This document shows, one piece after another, positions 46,110 through 54,877 of a stretch of 64,000 nucleotides of DNA (position 1 is the stretch's first letter; every line of letters starts with the position of its first letter). The notes under the pieces were generated by a model. The model was not told where the DNA came from. It saw only the letters and a program-made list of their open reading frames with translations, and searched no databases. Source of the stretch: CAYFZO01 sp965211995 (GTDB taxonomy: Bacteria; Pseudomonadota; Gammaproteobacteria; Poriferisulfidales; Oxydemutatoraceae); assembly GCA_965211995.1 (NCBI GenBank), contig OZ243040.1:1426001-1490000 (forward strand). The letters are read 5' to 3'. A program made the position numbers and the translations under genes.

Positions 46110-46133
46110 CCAACAGATTGCAACGCGCCCGTT

Positions 46134-47180
46134 ATGCCCTTGAGTTTCAGCAGCAGACTTCTCGCCTGGCACGACCGCGCAGGACGCAAGGGCCTACCGT
46201 GGCAACTCGACAAAACCCCTTACCGCGTGTGGGTGTCGGAGATCATGCTGCAACAGACGCAGGTGCAAACGGTAATCCCCTATTTCAAGCGGTTTGTCGG
46301 AGAGTTTCCGACGGTGGCGGCGCTGGCCGCCGCGCGGCCCGACGAGGTTCTCAAATACTGGGCCGGTCTCGGTTACTACGCCAGAGCGCGCAACCTGCAC
46401 CGCGCGGCGCAGCAAATACGCGCGCAATTCGGCGGCGAGTTGCCGCGGCGGCACACAGATCTTGTCGGGCTGCCGGGGGTCGGACGCTCGACCGCGGGCG
46501 CGATCCTCGCGCTTTGCTTCGAGCAGCCCTTTCCAATCCTCGACGGCAACGTCAAGCGCGTTCTCGCCAGACACGAAGACATCGGGGGCTGGCCGGGCGA
46601 AGCCGACGTCGCCCGGCGACTGTGGGCGCTGTCGGAAACATTGCTGGCGCGCAAACGCATCTCCGACTACACGCAGGCGATCATGGATCTCGGCGCAACC
46701 GTGTGCACCCGCGCCCGTCCGCGCTGCGGCGACTGTCCGGTGTCGCGGGACTGCAAGGCGCGGATCAACGGGTGCATCGCCGAGCGTCCCGGAACGCGCC
46801 CGCGGCGGCACAAGCCGACGCGCTCGACCGTGATGCTGATCGTTACGCACGCCGACGAAGTGCTGTTGCAGCGACGACCCGCGACCGGCGTATGGGGCGG
46901 GCTTCTGTGCCTGCCCGAAGTCGGGCGGATAGACGACGTCGGCTCGTGGTGCCGCCGCCGACTCGGCCTGGAAGCGGCACCGGTGCGGTGGAACCGCCTG
47001 ACGCACGAGTTCACGCACTTCAAGCTCAGTATCAAGCCCGTTGCGGTTCATTGCCGGCGAACGCCGCGCCGGGTCATGGAAGGGAGCCATCTTGTTTGGT
47101 GTAAAATACGCGCCGCCGGCGACCTCGGCGTACCGGCGCCGGTCAAAAAACTGCTGGCGCAGATTTACACGGATCATTGA
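46134..47180 (+). CDS. mutY: Adenine DNA glycosylase MutY
   Basis: The 348-residue protein removes adenine mispaired with 8-oxoguanine. Present are the HhH region LVGLPGVGRSTAGAIL with catalytic Asp in FPILDGNVKRVLARH, VSEIMLQQTQVQTVIPYF, and the [4Fe-4S] ligands C-x6-C-x2-C-x5-C (CTRARPRCGDCPVSRDC). The C-terminal NUDIX-like 8-oxoG recognition domain follows. ATG 46134 begins the usual PLSFSSRLLAWHD; the longer frame needs a TTG inside a likely -10 box. yggX follows 16 bases later, a conserved pair. Confidence 0.95.
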   Translation: MPLSFSSRLLAWHDRAGRKGLPWQLDKTPYRVWVSEIMLQQTQVQTVIPYFKRFVGEFPTVAALAAARPDEVLKYWAGLGYYARARNLHRAAQQIRAQFGGELPRRHTDLVGLPGVGRSTAGAILALCFEQPFPILDGNVKRVLARHEDIGGWPGEADVARRLWALSETLLARKRISDYTQAIMDLGATVCTRARPRCGDCPVSRDCKARINGCIAERPGTRPRRHKPTRSTVMLIVTHADEVLLQRRPATGVWGGLLCLPEVGRIDDVGSWCRRRLGLEAAPVRWNRLTHEFTHFKLSIKPVAVHCRRTPRRVMEGSHLVWCKIRAAGDLGVPAPVKKLLAQIYTDH

Positions 47181-47196
47181 ATTCAAGAAACTGATC

Positions 47197-47469
47197 ATGG
47201 CACACACCGTCCACTGCGAAAAACTGAAGAAGGAAGCGCCCGGGCTTGAATATATGCCCTACCCGGGCGAGTTGGGACAACGCATCTACGACCGGATCAG
47301 CCACCAGGCGTGGCAGGAGTGGATCAAGCACCAGACCATGCTGATCAACGAATACCGGCTGACCCCGGTGGAACCGAAAGCACGCGAATTTCTCGAACAG
47401 GAAATGGAAAAGTTTCTGTTCGGAGAAGGCTCAAAAAAACCCGAAGAATTCGTTCCCCCCGAAGAATAG
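47197..47469 (+). CDS. yggX: Probable Fe(II)-trafficking protein YggX
   Basis: The 90-residue protein begins with the conserved VHCEKL containing the single Cys, then YPGELGQRIYDRISHQAWQEW and KHQTMLINEYRL. YggX protects iron-sulfur clusters from oxidative damage. It is co-directional with and directly follows mutY, whose product contains an iron-sulfur cluster. The C-terminal extension (GSKKPEEFVPPEE) is a little longer than in E. coli. Confidence 0.95.
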   Translation: MAHTVHCEKLKKEAPGLEYMPYPGELGQRIYDRISHQAWQEWIKHQTMLINEYRLTPVEPKAREFLEQEMEKFLFGEGSKKPEEFVPPEE

Positions 47470-47494
47470 CAACCGAAACGAATGAAACAACAGT

Positions 47495-47570
<76 letters not shown>

Positions 47571-47577
47571 TTCAGCA

Positions 47578-48840
47578 ATGCGACACTCTCCCAACAAAAA
47601 AAGTCCCGGGAAAATCCATTTCGCTATCGTTCCCACCAACGACGGCTTCACTTATCAGTTATACGAGTGGAGCTTTCTCCACGAGATCGGCACGTTTTTA
47701 GGCTACGCCTACTTTCACATTCATTTTGACACCCCGCGGAGCAAGTCTCCCGACGCCGGCAGCGACATATACGACTTCCTCGGCATCACGCAGCATTTTC
47801 AAGCAATGAACGCGGCCGCCGGCGACGAGTTTGAGCGGCATATAGAAATACACTTACCCGAACATTTGATCTGGTACCGGCAGACCTCGAACATCGCCTT
47901 CCTGGTAAACCACGTAAAGAGAAACGTGGAGCGACAACTCGAGCGGGGCCAAAAAACCCTGGTGAAACTGATCATGGAACCCCCGACACCCGACAAATTG
48001 GAATCCGCAACGTCCGTAAAGAACGTTTTCGAGACACAATCCGGGCGCAAAACAAGAGCCTGCGCGGGCCATCTGCGCAGGCTGTATTACGCGGCCAGGC
48101 TGGCGGTCGGCGCTGGTGCGAAAACGTCGCGCGCGGCGTGGCGGTATGGTCCGGACCTCCACTCGATTTATATCCGGCAAAGAAAAACGCACCCGTGGCC
48201 ATCAAGGTTTCTCCCCGGACGAACAAAAGTGGCGGTGCATATAAGAAGAGGCGACTACACGGTCATCAAAGCCCCGTGGGGCGACACCATCAAATGTACG
48301 GCACGCGGCGGCCCCAGAGACAGGCATATCTCAACGGCGGATTTCAAACGCTTCATCGAAGAACTGACCTCCCGTCTCCGCGAACACGATCTTTCGACGT
48401 TGTTTTTCTCGGACGGCTACGACAACACGCAGACATACCTCAGAGAAAACAAGGAAAAACACAAACTGAGCGAAGAGCAGGTTGAACTACTGACGCAACA
48501 GGTCATCGCCGACGGGAAACGGGAATTCTCACCCCTGGAAGACACGCCAAACAGCAAAGTGATCATCGGAGAAGATTTGGAAAAACTATGCGACCTGGTC
48601 CATTCCTACCTGGAGGCCGACGTCATCGTCACCGCCACGTACTATAAGTTCACAAGAAAGTTGGGGGGGCTCTACTTCGACAATGACCGTGCGCCGATCA
48701 TTATTCTTCTGCATCAGGGGGATCCCGACCTCCATGAGCATCCGCCGATTCCGCCGCCGAGCAACAGAACCGTTTTTTTCAACGTGCGCGATCCCGATTA
48801 TGCGGCGCTGGTCGAGCGCCTGAAAAAGTGGCTGCCTTGA
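47578..48840 (+). CDS. Putative fucosyltransferase-like glycosyltransferase
   Basis: The 420-residue protein has the signature VAVHIRRGDY (residues about 218-227), the GDP-fucose-binding motif of alpha-1,2- and alpha-1,6-fucosyltransferases and NodZ-like enzymes. The middle of the protein (FSDGYDNTQTYL, KVIIGEDLEKLCDLVHSYLEADVIV) fits a GT-B fold second half. No signal or membrane segment is seen, so it is likely cytosolic. It starts only 7 bases after the tRNA 3' end without a clear Shine-Dalgarno, and its codon and base use look less GC-rich than neighbours. This suggests acquisition next to a tRNA. The donor and acceptor are unproven. Confidence 0.6.
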   Translation: MRHSPNKKSPGKIHFAIVPTNDGFTYQLYEWSFLHEIGTFLGYAYFHIHFDTPRSKSPDAGSDIYDFLGITQHFQAMNAAAGDEFERHIEIHLPEHLIWYRQTSNIAFLVNHVKRNVERQLERGQKTLVKLIMEPPTPDKLESATSVKNVFETQSGRKTRACAGHLRRLYYAARLAVGAGAKTSRAAWRYGPDLHSIYIRQRKTHPWPSRFLPGRTKVAVHIRRGDYTVIKAPWGDTIKCTARGGPRDRHISTADFKRFIEELTSRLREHDLSTLFFSDGYDNTQTYLRENKEKHKLSEEQVELLTQQVIADGKREFSPLEDTPNSKVIIGEDLEKLCDLVHSYLEADVIVTATYYKFTRKLGGLYFDNDRAPIIILLHQGDPDLHEHPPIPPPSNRTVFFNVRDPDYAALVERLKKWLP

Positions 48841-48853
48841 CGGGGCGCCGCCG

Positions 48854-49672
48854 CTACAGATGGGCGCGCCAGTCCGGCGCCGCCGGCCCGCAAGCGACAA
48901 ACGGCGGATTGATCAGGGAATCCTTGGTGTTGTAGCGCAGGGGTTTGCCGGAAAAATCGGTCAGCGTGCCGCCGGCTTCCTCGAGCACGCACTGACCGGC
49001 GGCGGTATCCCATTCGCAGGTATTGCCGAAGCGCGGGTAAAGATCAACCTCGCCTTCGGCGATAAGACAGCACTTGAGCAAACTGCCGCGCCGCACCAAA
49101 CGATGGCGGCCTATGTTGTCGAGAAACGCCTCGGTCGCGGTGTCGGCGTGCGAGACACTGACCGCAATGACGGGATCGTCCCGCGTATTGTGGCGCGCCC
49201 GGATCGTGCACTGTGAACCGTCCGCCGCGCGCTTGCGTGCGCCGCCGCCGACCGTCGCCATGTAACACTCCCGCGCGACCGGCACGTAAACAACCCCCAG
49301 CACCGGCCGCTGCCGGTGGATCAGGGCAATGTTGACCGTGAAGTCGTCGCGCTTGTTCACAAACTCGCGCGTGCCGTCGAGAGGGTCAACGAGCCAGTAG
49401 CTTTCCCAGGTGCTGCGGCGGGAAAAAGCAACGTCGGCGCTTTCCTCGGACAGCAGCGGCAGGCGCGGTTCGATCCGCGCCAGCCCGTGTTGGATCGTCT
49501 CGTGCGCGAACAAATCGGCCTCGGTCACCGGCGACCGATCCTCCTTGTATTCGACTTGAAAACCTCGCCGGTAGATGCGGCAAACCCCGGCGGCGGCCTC
49601 TGCGGCGACGGCGATCACGTCCGCGAGCAGCGCCTCGAGATCGAAAGGCGCGGGCGCAGACACCGCTTTCAA
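48854..49672 (-). CDS. cysQ: 3'(2'),5'-bisphosphate nucleotidase CysQ
   Basis: The 272-residue inositol-monophosphatase-fold enzyme removes the 3'-phosphate from PAP, a by-product of sulfate assimilation. Metal-binding motifs are visible: LSEESADV, WLVDPLDGTREF and the C-terminal EWDTAAGQCVLEEAGG. There is no ATG at the start; TTG 49672 overlaps the stop of the upstream YkgJ-like gene (TTGA), and GTG 49663 is an alternative. The two genes are probably translationally coupled. Confidence 0.92.
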   Translation of the reverse strand: MKAVSAPAPFDLEALLADVIAVAAEAAAGVCRIYRRGFQVEYKEDRSPVTEADLFAHETIQHGLARIEPRLPLLSEESADVAFSRRSTWESYWLVDPLDGTREFVNKRDDFTVNIALIHRQRPVLGVVYVPVARECYMATVGGGARKRAADGSQCTIRARHNTRDDPVIAVSVSHADTATEAFLDNIGRHRLVRRGSLLKCCLIAEGEVDLYPRFGNTCEWDTAAGQCVLEEAGGTLTDFSGKPLRYNTKDSLINPPFVACGPAAPDWRAHL

Positions 49673-50103
49673 CCCCGGTTCCAGCGCTTGAACCGTTTCT
49701 TGCAGTACTTCAGCAACGACTCGTAATCCGGAAAATAAAGATCAAACCCGTCTTCGGAGGGAGCGTCAAATTCGCAGTAATCGTTGGAGTGATCGCGGCA
49801 AATCTGGGGGCGTTGCTCGTAGATGCCGCACAGTCCGCCGGGACGCAAGTGCGTGCACGCCGTCTCGAACAGCAAACACCAGCCCTCGTCGTCTTTATAA
49901 ACTTTCACGCTCTTGTGGGAAACCTGCCACAGCAGATGCTCGAAGTCCTCCTTGCTCCTGGGCGCATCGATTCCCTGAGTTACGTAAAGACAGCATTTGC
50001 TGTTGGTGCAAAACCCGCATTTATTCTCCGGCGTGAGTTTGACGCCCGGCTCGACGCGCACCGGAATGTTTCCAAAATGAACTTGAGAATCAGCCATGTT
50101 CAC
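49669..50103 (-). CDS. YkgJ-family cysteine cluster protein
   Basis: The 144-residue protein has the CxxC...C pattern of the putative zinc- or iron-chelating family: CGFCTNSKCC near residues 29-38, then CTHLRPGGLCGIYEQRPQICRDH. Function in this family is unknown; it may bind Fe-S or zinc. It overlaps cysQ by a few bases and is divergent from hspQ. Confidence 0.85.
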   Translation of the reverse strand: MNMADSQVHFGNIPVRVEPGVKLTPENKCGFCTNSKCCLYVTQGIDAPRSKEDFEHLLWQVSHKSVKVYKDDEGWCLLFETACTHLRPGGLCGIYEQRPQICRDHSNDYCEFDAPSEDGFDLYFPDYESLLKYCKKRFKRWNRG

Positions 50104-50176
50104 CTCTTGCAGTCGGCGCTCGGGCTTGCCGGTCGCGTCCGCGAGCGCTTGGATATGGAATATAAGCGCAGCGTAT

Positions 50177-50211
50177 ATTATAGATAATGCGGAACATTAC
50201 ACAAGTATAAT
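50177..50211. promoter_or_regulatory. Divergent promoters of the YkgJ-like gene and hspQ
   Basis: Toward the minus-strand gene, TATAAT (50182-50177) has TTGTGT 16 bases upstream. Toward hspQ, TATAAT lies at 50206-50211, 32 bases before the ATG, without a clear -35. The two overlap within 35 bases. Confidence 0.4.
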
Positions 50212-50243
50212 GCCGCTTGAACGAACCCCCAAACGGAATCAAA

Positions 50244-50558
50244 ATGAACACAGCGGGCTTTTGCATCGGCGAAGTCATCCGGCACAAACTTTTTGACTAC
50301 TACGGGGTGATCTACGACGTTGACCCCGCTTTCATGGGCGGCGATGAGTGGTATGCGGCGGTCGCCAAAAGCCGCCCGCCCAAAGACCGGCCGTGGTACC
50401 ACGTGCTGGTTGACGGCCACGGCGCCACCACCACCTACGTCGCCGAAAAAAACCTCGCACACTGCCGCGAGTTCAAGCGGATAAACCACCCGCTGGTGGA
50501 GACGTACTTCGACGGCCACGACGGCAAGACTTACCTGATGAAATCCCCTCCCGTCTGA
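50244..50558 (+). CDS. hspQ: HspQ heat-shock protein (YccV-like hemimethylated-DNA-binding fold)
   Basis: The ~104-residue protein matches HspQ: FCIGEVIRHKLFDYYGVIYDVDP, EWYAAVAKSRPPKDRPWYHVLVDG and TTYVAEKNL. In enterobacteria HspQ modulates Lon protease and destabilises mutant DnaA. ATG 50244 is preferred over a TTG at 50217. A TerB-like gene follows 38 bases downstream on the same strand. Confidence 0.92.
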   Translation: MNTAGFCIGEVIRHKLFDYYGVIYDVDPAFMGGDEWYAAVAKSRPPKDRPWYHVLVDGHGATTTYVAEKNLAHCREFKRINHPLVETYFDGHDGKTYLMKSPPV

Positions 50559-50596
50559 ACCGCGACCCGGATTTTGCGCCCCCCCAACGCCGCCCG

Positions 50597-51040
50597 ATGC
50601 AACTGCTCGACAAACTTAAAGGCCTCCTGAGCAAACAGCAAGCGCAGGAAGACGACCTGGCGCGCGCGCTGCAACTGGCGAACGCGGTGCTGCTGGTCGA
50701 GATCAGTTACGCCGACTTTGAGACCGACCCGCGCGAACTCAAGACCGCCGCAGCGCGGCTGGCGCGGCGCTACGGCCTGACCGCCGCCGCCGCCGACGCG
50801 CTGCTCGGCGACGCCCTCGCCGAACACAAGCAAAGCGTGTCTCTGCACGACTACCTGAGCGTCATCAACCGCAGCATGGATCAAGACCAAAAGACCGAAC
50901 TGATCGAAGACCTGTGGGCGATCGCCTACGCCGACGACAAACTCGACTGCCACGAGGAACACCAGGTGCGTAAAATCTCCGACCTGCTGCACGTGCCGCA
51001 CGTGCGCTTTATCCGCAGCAAGCACCGTGCGCGGGAATGA
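50597..51040 (+). CDS. TerB-like (tellurite-resistance family) protein
   Basis: The 147-residue all-helical protein resembles the TerB/DUF533 type: VLLVEISYADFETDPRE, then SVINRSMDQDQKTELIEDLWAIAYADDKLDCHEEHQVRKI, with acidic metal-ligand positions. Stand-alone forms of unknown role are common in proteobacteria; there are no other ter genes here, so tellurite resistance should not be assumed. Confidence 0.85.
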   Translation: MQLLDKLKGLLSKQQAQEDDLARALQLANAVLLVEISYADFETDPRELKTAAARLARRYGLTAAAADALLGDALAEHKQSVSLHDYLSVINRSMDQDQKTELIEDLWAIAYADDKLDCHEEHQVRKISDLLHVPHVRFIRSKHRARE

Positions 51041-51155
51041 AAGACCCGCCCGCGGGTGAAGACGTATTCTCTCTTTCCGCCCGCCCCCGGCCGCGCCCAT
51101 CCGCGGATAAACGGCCGGCGCGTTGCGGAACCCGCATTCGGGAAAGGCGCGCCGT

Positions 51156-51752
51156 TCAAGACCGGGTGATCCGGTACAGCGCGATCTGCCCCATCAGATT
51201 CGGCGCCAGGCGTATGCCCAGACTGCCGCGGTGCGCGTAATCCACGGCCGCGCGTTCGAGCACGCGGATGCCGCTGTTGCGGCACAGGCTTTCAAAATCC
51301 CTGAGCGTGCAGAGGTGGATGTTATCAGTGTCGAACCATTCGGCGGGCAACACCCTGGTGACCGGCATCACCCCTTTGAAGAATAACTGTCCCCGGCTTT
51401 TCCAATACCCCATGTTGGGGAAAGTGACGATGCCTTCCCTGCCGGTGTTCAGCATCTCGGCGAGCAGCCGCGCCGGGCGATGCACCGCCTGCAGGGTTTG
51501 CGTCATCACCACGTAATCGAAGCGGCGGCGCTTGAAGTAAGCCGACAGCCCCTGGTCGAGGTCGGCTTGAATGACGCTGACGCCGCGTTCGACGCAACGG
51601 ACGATATTGTCGACGTCTATTTCGAGGCCGACGCCCGCGACGCCGCGCGTCTCGGACAGGTGCCTCAACAGCGTGCCGTCGCCGCAGCCGAGGTCGAGCA
51701 CGCTCGACCCGGCTTTGATCCACTCGCAGATGATCTCGAGGTCAGCCCGCAT
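51156..51752 (-). CDS. metW: MetW methyltransferase-like protein
   Basis: The ~198-residue class I SAM-fold protein has the SAM loop VLDLGCGDGTLLRHL, TQTLQAVHRPARLL and TFPNMGYWKSR. In proteobacteria MetW partners MetX and is needed for its homoserine acylation activity. ATG 51752 overlaps the metX stop by 11 bases (ATGCGGGCTGA). The longer frame from 51770 lies fully inside metX. Confidence 0.95.
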   Translation of the reverse strand: MRADLEIICEWIKAGSSVLDLGCGDGTLLRHLSETRGVAGVGLEIDVDNIVRCVERGVSVIQADLDQGLSAYFKRRRFDYVVMTQTLQAVHRPARLLAEMLNTGREGIVTFPNMGYWKSRGQLFFKGVMPVTRVLPAEWFDTDNIHLCTLRDFESLCRNSGIRVLERAAVDYAHRGSLGIRLAPNLMGQIALYRITRS

Positions 51753-52893
51753 CGCCCAACTCCACGCCAACCCGCCGCATATACGCGCGCAGCACCGCCA
51801 GATACCGGGGGATCGGCTTCAAAAACGCATCGTGGCCGTCCGCCGCCTCGATCTCGGCGTAAGTGACCGACTTGCCCGCCGCGAGCAAAGCCTCGACGAT
51901 CTCGCGCGAACGCGCGGGCGCGAAACGCCAGTCGGTGGTAAAGGAAAGCGCCAGAAATTTCGCGGCGGTCGCCGCAAACGCCGCCGCCAAATCGTCGTCG
52001 TAGTCGGCGGCGGGGTCGAAGTAGTCGAGCACCTTGGTCATCAGCAAATAAGTATTCGCGTCGAAGCGGTCAACGAATGACTCCCCCTGATAGCGCAGGT
52101 AACTTTCGACCTGAAAATCGACGTCGAAGCCGAAGCCGAGTTTGCCTTCGCGCTGTTCGCGCCCGAATTTCTCGCGCATCGCGTGGTCCGACAGGTACGT
52201 GATGTGCCCGAGCATACGCGCGAGCATCAGGCCCTTGCGCGGCTGGCCGTGGTCGTAGTAATGCCCGCCGTTGAAGCCGGGATCGGAAATGATCGCCTGC
52301 CGCGCGACTTCGTTGAAAGCGATGTTCTGCGCCGACAACCTCGAGGCGGCGGCAATCACCACCGCGTGGCGCAAGTCGCCGGGATAGCCGATCGCCCATT
52401 GCAGCGCCTGCATACCGCCCAGACTGCCGCCGACGACCGCGGCCCAGCGCTCGATGCCGAGTTCCGCGGCCAGATAATGCTGGCTTCTGACCCAATCCGC
52501 GACCGTGATGATCGGGAAATCCGCGGCGTACAACTTGCCGGTCTCGGGGTTGACGCTGTTCGGGCCGGTGCTGCCCTTGCAGCCGCCGATGTTGTTCGGC
52601 GACACCAGATAAAACCGGTTGGTGTCAAACGGCTTGCCGGGGCCGATGCAGGTATCCCACCAGCCCGGCCGCTGGTCCTGCAGCGAGTGATAGCCCGCCG
52701 CGTGCTGGTCGCCGGACAAGGCGTGGCAAACCAAAACCGCGTTGGTCTTGTCCGCGTTCAACTCGCCGTAAGTTTCGTAGGCAAGCGTAAACTCCGGCAA
52801 ACTGCGTCCGCAATCCAACGGCAATTCGCGCTGGATCCTTATTTTGCGGGGCGCGACAAGCCCCACGGAATCTGAAGGAATGGCGTCCGGCAT
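51742..52893 (-). CDS. metX: Homoserine O-acyltransferase MetX
   Basis: The ~383-residue alpha/beta-hydrolase fold enzyme acylates homoserine, the first committed step of methionine synthesis. Nucleophile elbow GGSLGGMQ, ALSGDQHAAG, NNIGGCKGSTGPNS, SFTTDWRF and the catalytic-His segment ADGHDAFL are all visible. Proteobacterial MetX working with MetW is often the succinyl-CoA-using form; which donor is used here cannot be decided by eye. ATG 52893 begins MPDAIPSDSVG; ten further upstream codons overlap the promoter region. Confidence 0.95.
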   Translation of the reverse strand: MPDAIPSDSVGLVAPRKIRIQRELPLDCGRSLPEFTLAYETYGELNADKTNAVLVCHALSGDQHAAGYHSLQDQRPGWWDTCIGPGKPFDTNRFYLVSPNNIGGCKGSTGPNSVNPETGKLYAADFPIITVADWVRSQHYLAAELGIERWAAVVGGSLGGMQALQWAIGYPGDLRHAVVIAAASRLSAQNIAFNEVARQAIISDPGFNGGHYYDHGQPRKGLMLARMLGHITYLSDHAMREKFGREQREGKLGFGFDVDFQVESYLRYQGESFVDRFDANTYLLMTKVLDYFDPAADYDDDLAAAFAATAAKFLALSFTTDWRFAPARSREIVEALLAAGKSVTYAEIEAADGHDAFLKPIPRYLAVLRAYMRRVGVELGDAG

Positions 52894-52922
52894 GATTTTT
52901 CTCGCGTATTTCCACCGCCGCA

Positions 52923-52928
52923 ATTATA
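52923..52928 (-). promoter_or_regulatory. Probable -10 box of metX
   Basis: TATAAT on the minus strand, 29 bases before the metX ATG; the -35 is weak. It is back-to-back with the rpsU promoter. Confidence 0.4.
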
Positions 52929-52936
52929 CGGGTGTA

Positions 52937-52964
52937 TTGCATCCGCCGTCGGCATCGGTATAAT
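52937..52964 (+). promoter_or_regulatory. Sigma-70 promoter of rpsU
   Basis: TTGCAT (52937-52942), a 16-base spacer and a consensus TATAAT (52959-52964), about 35 bases before the rpsU ATG. Confidence 0.65.
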
Positions 52965-52998
52965 TCGTCGCCCTTACAGGCAAGCTTAGAGAAGCATC

Positions 52999-53214
52999 AT
53001 GCCGGGAATAAAAATAAAAGAGAACGAGCCTTTCGACGTCGCCCTCAGGCGTTTCCGCAGATCGTGCGAGAAAGCCGGCGTCCTCACGGAAGTCAGGAGG
53101 CGCGAGTACTACGAAAAGCCCACCACGGTGCGCAAGCGCAAAGCCGCGGCGGCCGTCAAGCGCCACCGCAAACGCAGAATAAGCAGCCTGCCGTATCGCA
53201 ACCACCGCCGTTAA
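52999..53214 (+). CDS. rpsU: Ribosomal protein bS21
   Basis: The 71-residue protein is typical S21: IKIKENEPFDVALRRFRRSCEKAG and the basic tail RKRKAAAAVKRHRKRR. It helps start-site recognition on the small subunit. GAGAAG lies four bases before the ATG. The usual macromolecular-synthesis neighbours dnaG and rpoD are not present here. Confidence 0.97.
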   Translation: MPGIKIKENEPFDVALRRFRRSCEKAGVLTEVRRREYYEKPTTVRKRKAAAAVKRHRKRRISSLPYRNHRR

Positions 53215-53319
53215 ACCCCCGCCGGTCGGACTTCGCGACACCGCTTTCACCCCCCCAGACACGTTCGGCCGCAGGCGCCGATCAAGCTCAGATTGGCGAC
53301 GCCGGGTCGGGCGGCACAT

Positions 53320-53357
53320 AACCGCCGCCGTTGCGAACAACCGGCACGGCGGCGGTT
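53320..53357 (+). terminator. Hairpin between rpsU and gltD
   Basis: A perfect 12-bp stem (53320-53331 with 53346-53357) around a 14-base loop, followed by TTGTGTATTATG. Without a real T-tract it may be a weak terminator or an element near the gltD promoter. Confidence 0.5.
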
Positions 53358-53397
53358 GTGTATTATGCGTAACTGAAACCCGAAACGCCGCGAACCG

Positions 53398-54828
53398 ATG
53401 CCAGATCCACTGCAATTTCTCAACCTGCAGCGCCAAAGCCCGAAAAAAGCGCCGGTCGAAGCGCGCCTGCACGACTACCGCGAAATATACGGGCAGTTCG
53501 ACCCGCAACGGGCCGCGCAGCAATCGGGGCGCTGCCTCGGCTGCGGCAATCCCTATTGCGAATGGAAGTGCCCGGTACATAACTACATCCCGGACTGGCT
53601 CAAACTGGTGGAGGAAGGCAAGTTGATCCAGGCGGTGGAGATGTGCCACGAAACCAACTCGCTGCCGGAGATCTGCGGGCGCATCTGCCCCCAGGACCGC
53701 CTGTGCGAAGGGGCGTGCACCCTCAACGACGGCTTCGGCGCGGTCACCATCGGCGCGGTCGAGAAATACATCACCGACGAGGCGTTCAAGGCCGGCTGGC
53801 GCCCCGACCTTTCACACGTGAAGCAAACCGGAAAACGCGTTGCGGTCGTCGGCGCGGGCCCGGCCGGCATCGCGTGCGCCGACGTGCTCACCCGCAACGG
53901 CGTCAAGGCGGTGGTATTCGACCGCCACCCGGAGATTGGCGGGCTGCTGACGTTCGGGATCCCGCCGTTCAAACTGGAAAAAGAAGTGGTGCTCAAACGG
54001 CGCGCGATCATGGAAGACATGGGCGTTGAATTTCGCTTGCGGCTCGAAATCGGAAAAGACGTCGCGTTCGAGCGGCTGCTCGACGAATACGACGCCGTAT
54101 TCCTCGGTGTCGGCGCCTACACCGCGATGCGGGGCGGCTTTCCGGGAGAGGACCTGGCGGAGGTTCACGCGGCGCTGCCGTACCTGATCGCCAACGTCAA
54201 CCGCCGCATGGGCTATACCGGCGGCGCGCGTGCGCCCGGCGGCGCGTCCGGCGGCGCGTTGACCGACGTGCAAGGCCGGCGCGTCGTCGTCCTCGGCGGC
54301 GGCGACACCGCGATGGACTGCAATCGCACGGCGGTGCGCCAGCAGGCGGCTTCGGTGACCTGCGTGTATCGCCGCGACGAGGAGAATATGCCCGGTTCCC
54401 GCCGCGAAGTCTCAAACGCAAAAGAAGAAGGCGTCGTTTTCGTGTTCAACCGCCAGCCGATGGAGATCGTCGGCGACGGCAAAGTCGAAGGGGTCAGGCT
54501 GGTGCAAACAAAACTTGGCGCGCCGGACAGCCGCGGGCGCAAACGCGCGGAGCCGATCGCCGGCACCGAGGAGATCATCCCGGCGGACTGCGTCATCATC
54601 GCGTTCGGTTTCAGACCGAGCCCGGCGCCGTGGTTCGCGGAGTTCAACATCGACACCGAAAGAGACGGCCGCGTGATCGCCGGCGCCGGCACGCAGCCCA
54701 AGTTCCAAACCACCAACCCGCAAGTGTTCGCGGGCGGCGACATGGTCAGGGGCGCCGACCTCGTCGTTACCGCGGTGTTTGAAGGACGGCAGGCGGCGCA
54801 GGGAATACTCGACCGCCTGGGCTTATGA
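53398..54828 (+). CDS. gltD: Glutamate synthase small-chain-type FAD/NADPH oxidoreductase
   Basis: The 476-residue protein has the N-terminal Fe-S segment (CLGCGNPYCEWKCPVHNYIPDWL; CGRICPQDRLCEGAC), an FAD Rossmann motif VAVVGAGPAGIACADVL, and an NADPH motif VVVLGGGDTAMDC, ending with ATNPQVFAGGD-type FAD site. In gammaproteobacteria gltB, gltD and hemE often follow one another; here hemE follows but gltB is absent upstream, where rpsU stands instead. A small Gly/Ala-rich insertion (GGARAPGGASGGAL) precedes the NADPH motif. Confidence 0.9.
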   Translation: MPDPLQFLNLQRQSPKKAPVEARLHDYREIYGQFDPQRAAQQSGRCLGCGNPYCEWKCPVHNYIPDWLKLVEEGKLIQAVEMCHETNSLPEICGRICPQDRLCEGACTLNDGFGAVTIGAVEKYITDEAFKAGWRPDLSHVKQTGKRVAVVGAGPAGIACADVLTRNGVKAVVFDRHPEIGGLLTFGIPPFKLEKEVVLKRRAIMEDMGVEFRLRLEIGKDVAFERLLDEYDAVFLGVGAYTAMRGGFPGEDLAEVHAALPYLIANVNRRMGYTGGARAPGGASGGALTDVQGRRVVVLGGGDTAMDCNRTAVRQQAASVTCVYRRDEENMPGSRREVSNAKEEGVVFVFNRQPMEIVGDGKVEGVRLVQTKLGAPDSRGRKRAEPIAGTEEIIPADCVIIAFGFRPSPAPWFAEFNIDTERDGRVIAGAGTQPKFQTTNPQVFAGGDMVRGADLVVTAVFEGRQAAQGILDRLGL

Positions 54829-54877
54829 CCCCAAACCCGCCCCGGCTTCCCCGCCCCGAACCGCCGCCATAGCCGCC

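Noticed and set aside
46095..46133. Upstream TTG start for mutY
   Set aside because: It would overlap a TATACT -10-like box and adds residues not typical of MutY; ATG 46134 fits the family start.
50597..51040. Tellurite-resistance operon
   Set aside because: Only a stand-alone TerB-like gene is present, with no terA, terC, terD or terE.
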